This document shows, in pieces, positions 1-6,196 of a stretch of DNA of 9,477 nt; within the stretch, counting starts at the first letter, position 1; the number at the start of each line of letters is the position of its first letter. This DNA is from Cyanobacteria bacterium UBA11370 (GTDB lineage: Bacteria > Cyanobacteriota > Cyanobacteriia > Cyanobacteriales > Coleofasciculaceae): NCBI GenBank assembly GCA_003486645.1, contig DNGI01000135.1, positions 1 through 9,477 on the forward strand, written 5' to 3'. A program made the translations under genes and the position numbers. The notes beneath the pieces are model-generated. The model was given only the letters and a program-made list of their open reading frames with translations. It made no database searches and was not told the DNA's origin.

Positions 1-113
1 TAACTATAGCGAGGCGAAATGAGTTGCAAAACTCCTCCTTGTCCCCCTTGTCCTCCTTGTCCTCCTTGTCCCCCTTTTTTCACGAGTCAAATCCACCCTC
101 TATATCACCCCAT
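1..113. repeat. Dispersed repeat, copy A, with 9-bp minisatellite
   Basis: This stretch matches 1106-1256 in the same order. The left block is CTATAGC, an AG, then AAATGA and a TTG/AAAA stretch (4-32). A tandem array of 9-bp units follows (34-42 CCTCCTTGT, 43-51 CCCCCTTGT, then two more CCTCCTTGT up to 69, and a decayed unit). The right block is TCACGAGTCAAAT, then CTATATC (80-107). The array is in frame with the downstream NAD kinase and would encode a Cys-Pro-Pro run. That run is an artefact of the repeat and not a real protein N-terminus. The left edge may extend beyond the window. Confidence 0.75.
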
Positions 114-132
114 AATAACTAATAAATCTTCT

Positions 133-136
133 GAGG
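133..136 (+). promoter_or_regulatory. Ribosome binding site that sets the GTG start of NAD kinase
   Basis: GAGG lies five bases before the GTG at 142. This supports starting the kinase at that GTG and not at the ATG at 19, whose reading frame runs through the 9-bp repeat. Confidence 0.6.
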
Positions 137-141
137 TCAAC

Positions 142-1062
142 GTGCAACTAAAGCAGGCAATTATTGTTCATAAAGCTAGAGATTCTCAAGGTCAAGCTTG
201 GGCGGAAAAATGTGCTAGGCAATTAGAAAAACGTAACTGCCATGTCCTAATTGGACCGAGTGGGCCAAAAGATAATCCTTACCCGGTTTTTTTAGCCTCT
301 GTCATGCAAACAATTGACCTAGCAATAGTGCTGGGTGGGGATGGTGCAGCATTGGCAGCAGCGCGACATCTCGCCCCAGAAGGAATCCCAATTTTGGCGG
401 TGAATGTGGGGGGACATTTAGGATTTTTGACTGAACCCTTTGAGGCACTCGAAGATACTGAGGATGTTTGGGATCGATTATTAGACGATCGCTATGCTGT
501 ACAGCGCCGAATGATGGTTCAAGCGTCAACATTTGAGGGTCATCGCACGAATATTGAACCGATGAGTGATCGCTTTTTAGCGCTTAATGAAATGTGTGTT
601 AAACCCGCCTCATCTGATCGGATGATTACCTCAATTTTAGAAATGGAAATTGATGGAGAAGTCGTGGATCAATATCAAGGCGATGGGATAATTGTAGCCA
701 CTCCAACAGGTTCGACTTGCTATACTTTATCGGCTAATGGTCCAATTTTACATGATGGGATGGAAGCGATCGTTGTCACCCCAATTTGTCCCTTAAGCTT
801 GTCGAGTCGTCCCCTTGTTCTTCCTCCTGGTTCTGTTGTTAGTATTTGGCCTTTGGGGGATTATGAACTGAATACTAAACTCTGGACAGATGGGGTTCTG
901 GCTACGTCTATTTGGCCTGGACAGCGGGTGGATGTTCGGATGGCAGATTGTCACGCTAAGTTTATTATTTTACGAGAAAACTATTCCTATTACCAGACTT
1001 TACGAGAAAAGCTTCAATGGGCGGGAGCAAGAATTCGTTACAATAATAATCATCGTCGTTGA
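142..1062 (+). CDS. ppnK: NAD(+) kinase (ATP-NAD kinase)
   Basis: This enzyme phosphorylates NAD to NADP in the cytoplasm and so supplies the NADP pool, including that used by photosynthetic electron transport. With the GTG at 142 as start the protein is 306 residues, the usual size for cyanobacterial NAD kinases, and opens with the family-typical MQLKQAIIVHKARDSQ. Family motifs are GGDG at residues 65-68, NVGGHLGFLT at 88-97, LNEMCVKP at 148-155, and GDGIIVATPTGST at 180-192 (NAD-binding region). The residue after GGDG is Ala where Thr is usual, an oddity of unknown effect. An in-frame ATG exists at 19, but the added 41 residues are translated repeat. Cyanobacteria often carry two NAD kinase paralogues, and I cannot say with certainty which this is. 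It stands alone between two copies of a dispersed repeat, with no operon partner. Confidence 0.95.
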   Translation: MQLKQAIIVHKARDSQGQAWAEKCARQLEKRNCHVLIGPSGPKDNPYPVFLASVMQTIDLAIVLGGDGAALAAARHLAPEGIPILAVNVGGHLGFLTEPFEALEDTEDVWDRLLDDRYAVQRRMMVQASTFEGHRTNIEPMSDRFLALNEMCVKPASSDRMITSILEMEIDGEVVDQYQGDGIIVATPTGSTCYTLSANGPILHDGMEAIVVTPICPLSLSSRPLVLPPGSVVSIWPLGDYELNTKLWTDGVLATSIWPGQRVDVRMADCHAKFIILRENYSYYQTLREKLQWAGARIRYNNNHRR

Positions 1063-1106
1063 GGTTGTTGGTTGTTGGTTGTTGGTTGTTGGTTGTTGGT
1101 GTTGTT
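1063..1106. repeat. Heptanucleotide tandem repeat GGTTGTT, five perfect copies
   Basis: Five uninterrupted copies of GGTTGTT fill 1063-1097, followed by the degenerate GGTGTTGTT. The array begins on the base after the NAD kinase TGA. Short tandemly repeated heptamers of this kind are well known in filamentous cyanobacteria. Confidence 0.9.
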
Positions 1107-1256
1107 ACCTATAGCCAGTCTAAATGATTTGTAAAATACCTCCCCCTTGTCTTCCTTGTCTTCCTTGTCTCCCCTTGTCCCCCTTGTCTTCCTTGTCTTC
1201 CTTGTCTCCCCTTGTCCCCCTTGTTCACGAATCAAATAGACTCGCTATATCTCCTC
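1106..1256. repeat. Dispersed repeat, copy B, with higher-order minisatellite
   Basis: This is the second copy of the element at 1-113: CCTATAGCCAGTC and AAATGATTTG on the left, TCACGAATCAAAT and CTATATC on the right. Between them lies a 9-bp array with higher-order structure. A 37-bp block (9+9+9+10: CCCCCTTGT, CTTCCTTGT, CTTCCTTGT, CTCCCCTTGT) occurs twice, at 1142-1178 and 1179-1215, then one more CCCCCTTGT at 1216-1224. Most of the 214-bp gap between NAD kinase and the convergent cyclase is this repeat plus the heptamer array. Confidence 0.8.
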
Positions 1257-1276
1257 TGGGTTGTGGGTTAGAAAAG

Positions 1277-2605
1277 TTATAAGGCTGAATAAAGTTGCTG
1301 AAATTGATGATTGGGAACTAAACCCAGTGGATCAGACGATAAAGATTCTTTGAGACGATGAACGAGATACATATCAATATAACCTTTGTTTTTAGCGGCA
1401 ATTTTTCCCCGGTATTCACAGTCAAAGAAATCTTTGATTAACTCAAACGTCACTTGGGAAATATTGATACCACCTGCAACTCCTGAAGATTCCATTCTAG
1501 AGGCAGTATTAACGGTATCACCCCAAACATCGTAAGTAAACTTTTTCCTGCCAATTACTCCTGCTAGTAATGAACCAGAGTGAATCCCAATTCGGATGTC
1601 CCAATAGGGTTGTTTATTTTGTGCTTTCTCAACTTTCCGCCAAGTTAGGAAAGATTGCATTTGTAAGGCAGCTAATACGGCATCAATAGCATGGGTGGCA
1701 TTAGCAATGGGAATTCCTGCTACAGCCATATAACTATCACCAATCGTTTTTAATTTTTCTAGATTATAAACTTCGCTGACTAAATCAAAGTAAGAAAAAC
1801 AATAATCTAATTCATCTACAAGTTCTTCTGGGCTGAGTTGTTCAGAGAGTTGAGTAAAGCCTTGGAAATCAGTAAATAAAACGGATGCAGATTCGTAATG
1901 GACGGGTTTAACTTTGCCTGTTTCTTTAAGTTCATTAGCAATTTTTTGAGGTAAAATATTTAAAAGCAGCTTGTCCGTCTTCCGCCGTTCTAGCTCAAGT
2001 TCAGAGTACAAACGGTTCATTTCTTCTAAAAGTTTATTGGTTTCCTCAAAACATTTAGCATTACGGATAGCACTCGATAATTGGACGGCGAGTAAGTAGC
2101 CGATACGCAAATCATCTTGAGTGTATATGGGTAGAGATGATTTGGCAAAATTAATCGAACCAATAATTCGGTTTTCAATTTGCAGAGGAATAATAATCTG
2201 AAATGGGTAAGCAGCAAATATTGTACTGCTATAATCGTTGGGGTTAAGTTGGGATTGTCCCGTTTTAAGGGCGCGGCTAATCGGATTAGCGTCTAAAATT
2301 GGGCAGGTATCATGAGGAATGGGTGGACCAAATAAGGTCAAGAGGTGACAAGACCCGTCCTCATTTTGCAGACAAACACTACAATGTTTGAAGTCGAGTA
2401 ACCATTTTGCTCGTTTGCCTACAAGCTGCAAAATTTCATCTAAATGTAAGGAACGGTTGATTGCATTCGCAATTTCATTAACGGCAGCAATTCGACTCGA
2501 AAGTCCTTGAACTTCAGTTAGTAAGCGTTGGGTTGTTTGGAGGAGTTCTTCCCGTTCCTGAACTTCGAGTTTATTGCCACTCATCGCCAAAGAGAAAGCA
2601 TTCAT
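1277..2605 (-). CDS. GAF-domain class III nucleotide (probably adenylate) cyclase
   Basis: This 442-residue protein is predicted to make cAMP from ATP. In order it shows an N-terminal helical region (about 15-45), a GAF sensory domain (about 45-185), a charged signalling helix (about 188-220, with the LLLNILPQKIANEL linker typical of these cyclases), and a class III catalytic domain (about 236-415). Metal-binding aspartates are D246 (LFTDFQGFT) and D290 (KTIGDSYMAVAG). Purine-selecting residues are K286 and D359 (TYDVWGD), the Lys/Asp pair of adenylate cyclases. Transition-state residues are N366 and R370. All class III catalytic residues are present, so an active homodimer is expected. There is no transmembrane segment, so it should be cytoplasmic. 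The GAF ligand is unknown. The ATG at 2605 has an AGAGGA-like sequence about ten bases upstream on its strand. Its upstream region holds the palindromic element at 2661-2840. Confidence 0.93.
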   Translation of the reverse strand: MNAFSLAMSGNKLEVQEREELLQTTQRLLTEVQGLSSRIAAVNEIANAINRSLHLDEILQLVGKRAKWLLDFKHCSVCLQNEDGSCHLLTLFGPPIPHDTCPILDANPISRALKTGQSQLNPNDYSSTIFAAYPFQIIIPLQIENRIIGSINFAKSSLPIYTQDDLRIGYLLAVQLSSAIRNAKCFEETNKLLEEMNRLYSELELERRKTDKLLLNILPQKIANELKETGKVKPVHYESASVLFTDFQGFTQLSEQLSPEELVDELDYCFSYFDLVSEVYNLEKLKTIGDSYMAVAGIPIANATHAIDAVLAALQMQSFLTWRKVEKAQNKQPYWDIRIGIHSGSLLAGVIGRKKFTYDVWGDTVNTASRMESSGVAGGINISQVTFELIKDFFDCEYRGKIAAKNKGYIDMYLVHRLKESLSSDPLGLVPNHQFQQLYSAL

Positions 2606-2660
2606 GAGGACTGATTCCTCTGAGGGTTCTACTGCAACGGACAGGTTGCCTAAGTCAAAT

Positions 2661-2840
2661 GGTATTACGTTTTAGGTAATCAATGTTAGATCTTAAGTAG
2701 TAAACTGATGTACATTCAACTTCGTTCCGTGATACCCTATAGCCGACAGTCCTTAAAGCCATTTGATAGATACAGTTAGAATGTAGATTACTCAACTCTC
2801 ATCTTTAAGGCATAAGATCTAATACCTAATACGTAATACC
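2661..2840. mobile_element. MITE-like palindromic element, 180 bp, no coding capacity
   Basis: The ends form an inverted repeat: 2661-2695 pairs with 2813-2840. Apart from a 7-base insertion in the left arm (ATCAATG, 2679-2685), the arms agree at 27 of 28 positions, sharing GGTATTACGT, TTAGGTA and TTAGATCTTA when the right arm is reverse-complemented. Weaker complementarity continues inward (AGTAA and ACATTC in both arms), so a transcript could fold into a long hairpin. The right arm is built of the heptamers TAATACC, TAATACG, TAATACC (2820-2840). The centre carries a CCTATAGCC/AGTC/ATTTG block (2736-2765) related to the dispersed repeat near the NAD kinase. No clear target-site duplication was found. 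It fills most of the gap between the cyclase start and the end of the AhpD-like gene. Confidence 0.7.
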
Positions 2841-2866
2841 TGAGCCAAACGAGTGTAATTTCTAGT

Positions 2867-3409
2867 TTATAAGTTATCAATGTCTAGAGCGATCGCATCC
2901 GTATATTGATTGACGGCTGTAAATAAGTTTGCCGTAGCAATCAATTCAAAAATTTCCGATTGTTCTAGTCCTAATTCCTCCAGGTTTTTGTAATCCGAGT
3001 CTGTTAATTGATGAGGCTGAGTGGCGGCAAGTAAGCCAAAACGTATGACGGCTTTCTCACGTTCTGGTAGGGGACAGTTACTAAAGTCAGAAACCAGCAT
3101 TTCCAGAACTTCTTCACTAATCCCCAAAGCTGATAAACTGTGGAGGTGGACGTTAAGGGCATATTGACTATTATTAGATTGAGAAATTGCTACCCCAATC
3201 ATTTCTTTAATAGTGCGAGGGACGTTTCCCTCAAGGATTATTGACCGGAATTTGTGCCAGTTTGCAGCTAAAAAGTCCGGAGATAACGCCATCGATTTAA
3301 ACAGATTGGGGACAATGCCAAATCCGAGTTCAGTCTGAATTTCTTCGTAAACTGCCTTGACCTTTGGATCGGTAATGCGATCGCATTCTAGGATAGGAAA
3401 GTGTGCCAT
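2867..3409 (-). CDS. AhpD-like / carboxymuconolactone decarboxylase family protein lacking the redox cysteines
   Basis: This 180-residue helical protein has the layout of the peroxidase-related branch of the carboxymuconolactone decarboxylase/AhpD superfamily: a Pro-Asn-Leu-Phe segment (34-37), then KEMIGVAIS (68-76), then the region that normally holds E...CxxC...H. Here that region reads SQYALNVH (81-88). Glu69 and His88 remain, but the two cysteine positions are Ser81 and Ala84. The only cysteines are C9 and C112, far from the site. A classic AhpD thiol peroxidase reaction is therefore unlikely, and the substrate is unknown. No signal peptide or membrane segment is visible. The start at 3409 is the natural one, but no strong Shine-Dalgarno sequence precedes it. 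The stop lies about 25 bases from the palindromic element at 2840, which could end its transcript. Confidence 0.85.
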   Translation of the reverse strand: MAHFPILECDRITDPKVKAVYEEIQTELGFGIVPNLFKSMALSPDFLAANWHKFRSIILEGNVPRTIKEMIGVAISQSNNSQYALNVHLHSLSALGISEEVLEMLVSDFSNCPLPEREKAVIRFGLLAATQPHQLTDSDYKNLEELGLEQSEIFELIATANLFTAVNQYTDAIALDIDNL

Positions 3410-3542
3410 TTTTTTGAAGATGAATGTCTAGTACTTGTGAATGGTTGTTAGCTAATAAGCATTTAAATTGCATCATCACATCCTGGCTTTTTGTCAGTCG
3501 TTAGTCGTCATCTTATATCCGGTTGTATCTGTTGTAAAAGCG

Positions 3543-3570
3543 GCTAATTGCTAATTGCTAATTGCTACTC
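3543..3570. repeat. Heptamer tandem repeat GCTAATT, three copies
   Basis: GCTAATT occurs three times without a break (3543-3563), followed by the partial unit GCTACTC. It is of the same class as the GGTTGTT and TAATACC heptamers elsewhere in the window but has a different sequence. Confidence 0.8.
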
Positions 3571-3621
3571 TTGGATACCTTATACCATTTTCCGAAATCC
3601 CTGCTACACATTCCTCGCCGC

Positions 3622-3653
3622 GTCCCCGTGTCCCCACGTCTCCGTGTCATCAT
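3622..3653. repeat. Degenerate 8-bp tandem repeat (GTCCCCGT type)
   Basis: Units are GTCCCCGT, GTCCCCAC, GTCTCCGT and GTCATCAT. The GC-rich composition contrasts with the flanks. The array is read as a spurious Arg/Gly/Thr-rich peptide on the minus strand. Confidence 0.65.
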
Positions 3654-3826
3654 GCTGTAGCACAAATAAATGAAATTGGTATTACCGATACTCCCGGACA
3701 TAATATCAGTTGCAAGTGACAACGGACAAAAAAACAAGTGTATATTGTGCAGCTTAGATGCACAGAAGCTTACCAAGTTGGGACACTCTGAATGTTCTCG
3801 CGTTGGCGGGGGTACTTGATCTTAGC

Positions 3827-3924
3827 CGCTGAAGTTCCAGTAAAATGCTTGTAAGGTTGCGGTAATGCCTGCTTATACACCCTGTTGGCATTAATAAATT
3901 TGTCTGATGAGGAACCCTTCAGCG
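3827..3924 (+). ncRNA. Possible structured leader RNA upstream of the aminopeptidase
   Basis: An outer stem pairs CGCTGAAGTTCC (3827-3838) with GGAACCCTTCAGCG (3911-3924): 12 base pairs with a two-base bulge. Inside it TAATGCC (3863-3869) pairs perfectly with GGCATTA (3887-3893). The result is a closed multi-part structure of about 98 nt that ends 84 bases before the aminopeptidase start. It fits no RNA family I recognise. It could be a 5' leader element, an independent small RNA, or chance. The strand is assigned only from the downstream gene. Confidence 0.35.
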
Positions 3925-3963
3925 AATTCTGACTCTCAGATTTAGAATAACAGTTCTACCCTT

Positions 3964-3981
3964 GAATTCTACAAAGAATTC
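3964..3981 (+). promoter_or_regulatory. Perfect hairpin/operator-like palindrome before pepP
   Basis: GAATTCT and AGAATTC form a perfect 7-bp inverted repeat around ACAA, ending 27 bases before the aminopeptidase ATG. There is no following T-run, so it is not a terminator. It could be an operator or a leader hairpin. GAATTC occurs three times within 58 bases (3924, 3964, 3976). Confidence 0.4.
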
Positions 3982-4008
3982 GGAATTACCCCAAACAGTT
4001 AAACCACT

Positions 4009-5325
4009 ATGATTCTGCAAACGGAGTATCGCCAGCGTCGGGAACAGTTAATGATGAAGATCGGGAACGGTACGGCACTATTTTGTAGCGCCCCAGTTGC
4101 TGTGATGCACAACGATGTTGAGTATAATTTCCGACAAGATAGCGACTTTTTTTATCTCACGGGTTTTAATGAACCAGAAGCTGTAGCTGTCCTTGCACCC
4201 CATCATCCCGAACACCGATTTGTGCTATTTGTACAACCCAAAGATTGGGAAAAAGAAGTTTGGTCAGGTTATCGAACAGGGGTAGACGCAGCGAAAGAAA
4301 AATTAGGTGCAGATGCAGTATATCCTATCACTGAATTAGATGAAAAATTACCTCAGTATTTAGAAAAAGCCAATCGAATTTATTATCATTTGGGACGCGA
4401 TCGCAACTTTAATCATACTATCCTCAAACACTGGCAACAGTTAATGAGAACTTATCCTAAGCGCGGAACTGGTCCAATGGCAATAGAATCAACGAATCCA
4501 ATTATGCAAGCCATGCGCCAGGTTAAAAGTGCTGCTGAGTTGGAAATGATGCGGAAAGCGGTTGCTATTTCTGTTGACGCGCACAACCATGTTATGCAGT
4601 TTGCTAAACCAGGGCGGTATGAGTACGAAATTCAAGCCGAATTAGAACATATCTTTCGCTTGCGAGGTGCGTTAGGACCAGCCTATCCTTCAATTGTAGC
4701 ATCGGGAGCTAATAGTTGTATTTTGCATTATGTTGAGAATAATCAGCAAATGCAAGAGGGAGATTTATTATTAATTGATGCGGGGTGTACTTATGAGTAT
4801 TACAACGCTGATATTACCCGTACTTTTCCGATTAGTGGCAAGTTTACCCCCGAACAAAAGATATTGTATGAATTGGTATTGAAGGCGCAATTAGCCGCGA
4901 TCGCCCAAGTTAAACCCGGTAATCCTTACAATCAAATTCACGATACCGCTGTTCGTATTTTAGTACAAGGATTGATGGATTTAGGACTTCTAGCGGGGGA
5001 TATTGAGGAAATTATTAAAGAGGAGAAATATAAACCCTTTTATATGCACCGCACCGGACATTGGTTAGGGTTAGATGTTCATGATGCTGGAATTTATAAG
5101 TGTGGTGAACAAGCGTGGCAAACCCTACAAACCAATCAAGTTTTAACCGTAGAACCGGGATTATATATTGGCTTTGAGACGAAACCTGTGGAAGGACAAC
5201 CGGAGATTAATGATCGCTGGCGGGGGATTGGAATTCGGATTGAAGATGATGTCTTAGTTACTGAGTCGGGACATGAAGTTTTAACCGCAGGCGTGCCAAA
5301 GTTAGTTGAGGAAATGGAACAGTAA
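4009..5325 (+). CDS. pepP: Xaa-Pro aminopeptidase (aminopeptidase P, M24B)
   Basis: This cytoplasmic dimetal enzyme removes the N-terminal residue of peptides whose second residue is proline. At 438 residues it has the full bacterial length. The N-terminal AMP_N domain (about 5-130, including NDVEYNFRQDSDFFYLTGF) precedes the pita-bread catalytic domain (about 175-425). All five metal ligands are present: D257 and D268 (LIDAG, NADITRTF), H351 (HRTGHWLGLDVHD), E382 (TVEPGLYIG) and E412 (GIRIEDDVLV). The conserved histidines H240 and H358 are also there. The ATG at 4009 matches the family N-terminus, though no clear Shine-Dalgarno sequence precedes it. The gene stands alone downstream of a 600-bp leader with stem structures and carries two HIP1 sites, which suggests resident DNA. 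Confidence 0.96.
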   Translation: MILQTEYRQRREQLMMKIGNGTALFCSAPVAVMHNDVEYNFRQDSDFFYLTGFNEPEAVAVLAPHHPEHRFVLFVQPKDWEKEVWSGYRTGVDAAKEKLGADAVYPITELDEKLPQYLEKANRIYYHLGRDRNFNHTILKHWQQLMRTYPKRGTGPMAIESTNPIMQAMRQVKSAAELEMMRKAVAISVDAHNHVMQFAKPGRYEYEIQAELEHIFRLRGALGPAYPSIVASGANSCILHYVENNQQMQEGDLLLIDAGCTYEYYNADITRTFPISGKFTPEQKILYELVLKAQLAAIAQVKPGNPYNQIHDTAVRILVQGLMDLGLLAGDIEEIIKEEKYKPFYMHRTGHWLGLDVHDAGIYKCGEQAWQTLQTNQVLTVEPGLYIGFETKPVEGQPEINDRWRGIGIRIEDDVLVTESGHEVLTAGVPKLVEEMEQ

Positions 5326-5396
5326 ATTCTACTCATCTCACCTACTTTTCTTGTTCAGTAAGGTAGTATAAAGTTAGTTTTTCAGAGGCTAGGGCT

Positions 5397-5774
5397 ATGA
5401 GTTTAGCATCTAATCAACAAGCTACCATCATTCGTACAGAGCGAGGACTCACGATCTCAGGGACTCGTATTACTCTCTATGATGTCATAGATTTTTTAAA
5501 GGATCACTATCCCCCTAAATTAATCCGCGATAAATTTAACCTCACGGATGAGCAAATTAATGTTGCTTTGTCCTATATCGAAGAAAATCGTACTCAGGTA
5601 GAAGCTGAGTATCAAGAAGTTCTAAAAACCCGATCAGAAATTCGTCAATATTGGGAAGAACGTAACCGCGAACACTTTGCCAGAATTGCCAAGATACCGC
5701 GCCAACCTAATAAAGAATACCTCTGGAAAAAGTTAGAGGAGCAAAAAGCTGAACGTGCTTCAAAAATATCATGA
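5397..5774 (+). CDS. DUF433 antitoxin-like protein
   Basis: This 125-residue protein has the DUF433 helix-turn-helix-like core in its first 75 residues (ERGLTISGTRITLYDVIDFLKD, then the YPPKLIRDKFNLTDEQI segment). A charged helical tail rich in Glu, Arg and Lys follows (about 65-125). DUF433 proteins are usually encoded just before a DUF5615 PIN-like protein and are thought to act as the antitoxin and DNA-binding autoregulator of that pair. The next gene is exactly such a partner, with overlapping stop and start (ATGA at 5771-5774), the layout expected of a translationally coupled toxin-antitoxin module. An AGAGG at 5384-5388 provides a ribosome site. It is the first gene of the co-directional cassette that continues into the ATPase and HNH genes. 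The function is inferred from family and context. Confidence 0.9.
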   Translation: MSLASNQQATIIRTERGLTISGTRITLYDVIDFLKDHYPPKLIRDKFNLTDEQINVALSYIEENRTQVEAEYQEVLKTRSEIRQYWEERNREHFARIAKIPRQPNKEYLWKKLEEQKAERASKIS

Positions 5775-6165
5775 ATTTTCTGATAGATTACAATCTTGAT
5801 GGGTATGCTGTTATTTTCCTGGGAATCTTTTAGTAAAACGTGGTTGGTTGGATTTTTTGCCTATCAAGTTTGTTACTTTTAGAGAAGCTGAATTATCTAT
5901 GGATAGCACCGATCTTGTTGTCTGGAGTTATGCTCAAGCAAACCATATGATCATCCTGACAGCAAATCGAAACATGAAGGGTGATGATTCCTTGGAGCAA
6001 GTTATGCGTGTAGAAAACATGGCGAGTTCATTTCCTGTGGTTACAATCGGGGATCTTAAACGCCTTGACGAATTCGACTATAGAGAGCGATGCGTTGACC
6101 GTATCATTGAGATTGTACTGGATATTGAGAACTATATGGGGGTTGGTCGGCTGTTTATTCCGTGA
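5771..6165 (+). pseudogene. DUF5615 PIN-like toxin, broken by a single frameshift
   Basis: The gene opens at the ATG overlapping the DUF433 stop and reads MNFLIDYNLDGYAVIFLG, the normal start of this family, but hits TAG at 5831. The rest (KRGWLDFLPIKFVTFREAEL through to GVGRLFIP) is intact in another frame up to 6165. The two pieces join into one family-length protein of about 131 residues if one base is restored near 5821-5826 (for example GGGAATC from GGGAAATC). DUF5615 proteins belong to the PIN-like nuclease superfamily and are putative RNase toxins. No second disabling mutation is seen in the remaining 3' frame, so the lesion is recent, a sequencing error, or a recoding site. No canonical -1 slippery heptamer is present. 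Translation of the 3' part alone, for example from the TTG at 5848, would lack the N-terminal Asp. Confidence 0.85.
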
Positions 6166-6196
6166 GGTTATTGATGTTAGTTGATTACTAATAGAT

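Larger units (their letters stand above)
3410..4008. other. Long non-coding stretch, about 600 bp
   Basis: No convincing gene lies here. It holds the start side of the AhpD-like gene (3410-3540, divergent promoter not identified), degenerate tandem repeats (3543-3653), a weak inverted repeat (3574-3592 against 3672-3690, 13 of 19 paired), a nested stem structure (3827-3924), and a perfect hairpin (3964-3981) just before the aminopeptidase. Neither a tRNA nor a known riboswitch was recognised. Confidence 0.6.

Noticed and set aside
1142..1224. The regular 9-bp and 37-bp array as a CRISPR-like array
   Set aside because: There are no unique spacers; it is a contiguous minisatellite.
1050..1235. 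Minus-strand open frame rich in Gly, Lys, Glu and Asp
   Set aside because: It is the translation of the 9-bp and heptamer repeats, with no family resemblance and no ribosome site.
3558..3776. Minus-strand open frame of 72 codons in the long intergenic stretch
   Set aside because: Its Arg/Gly/Thr-rich part is the translated octamer repeat, and the rest resembles nothing known.
3904..3927. CTGATGAG followed by a GAA/TTC mini-stem and CGAA, reminiscent of a hammerhead ribozyme core
   Set aside because: The required GAAA after stem II is not present and no stems I and III could be built; these bases are better used in the longer 3827-3924 pairing.
5351..5372. TTGTTC and TATAAA as a promoter for the DUF433 cassette
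   Set aside because: The two boxes are only about ten bases apart, too close for a standard sigma-70 type promoter; at best a lone -10-like element.
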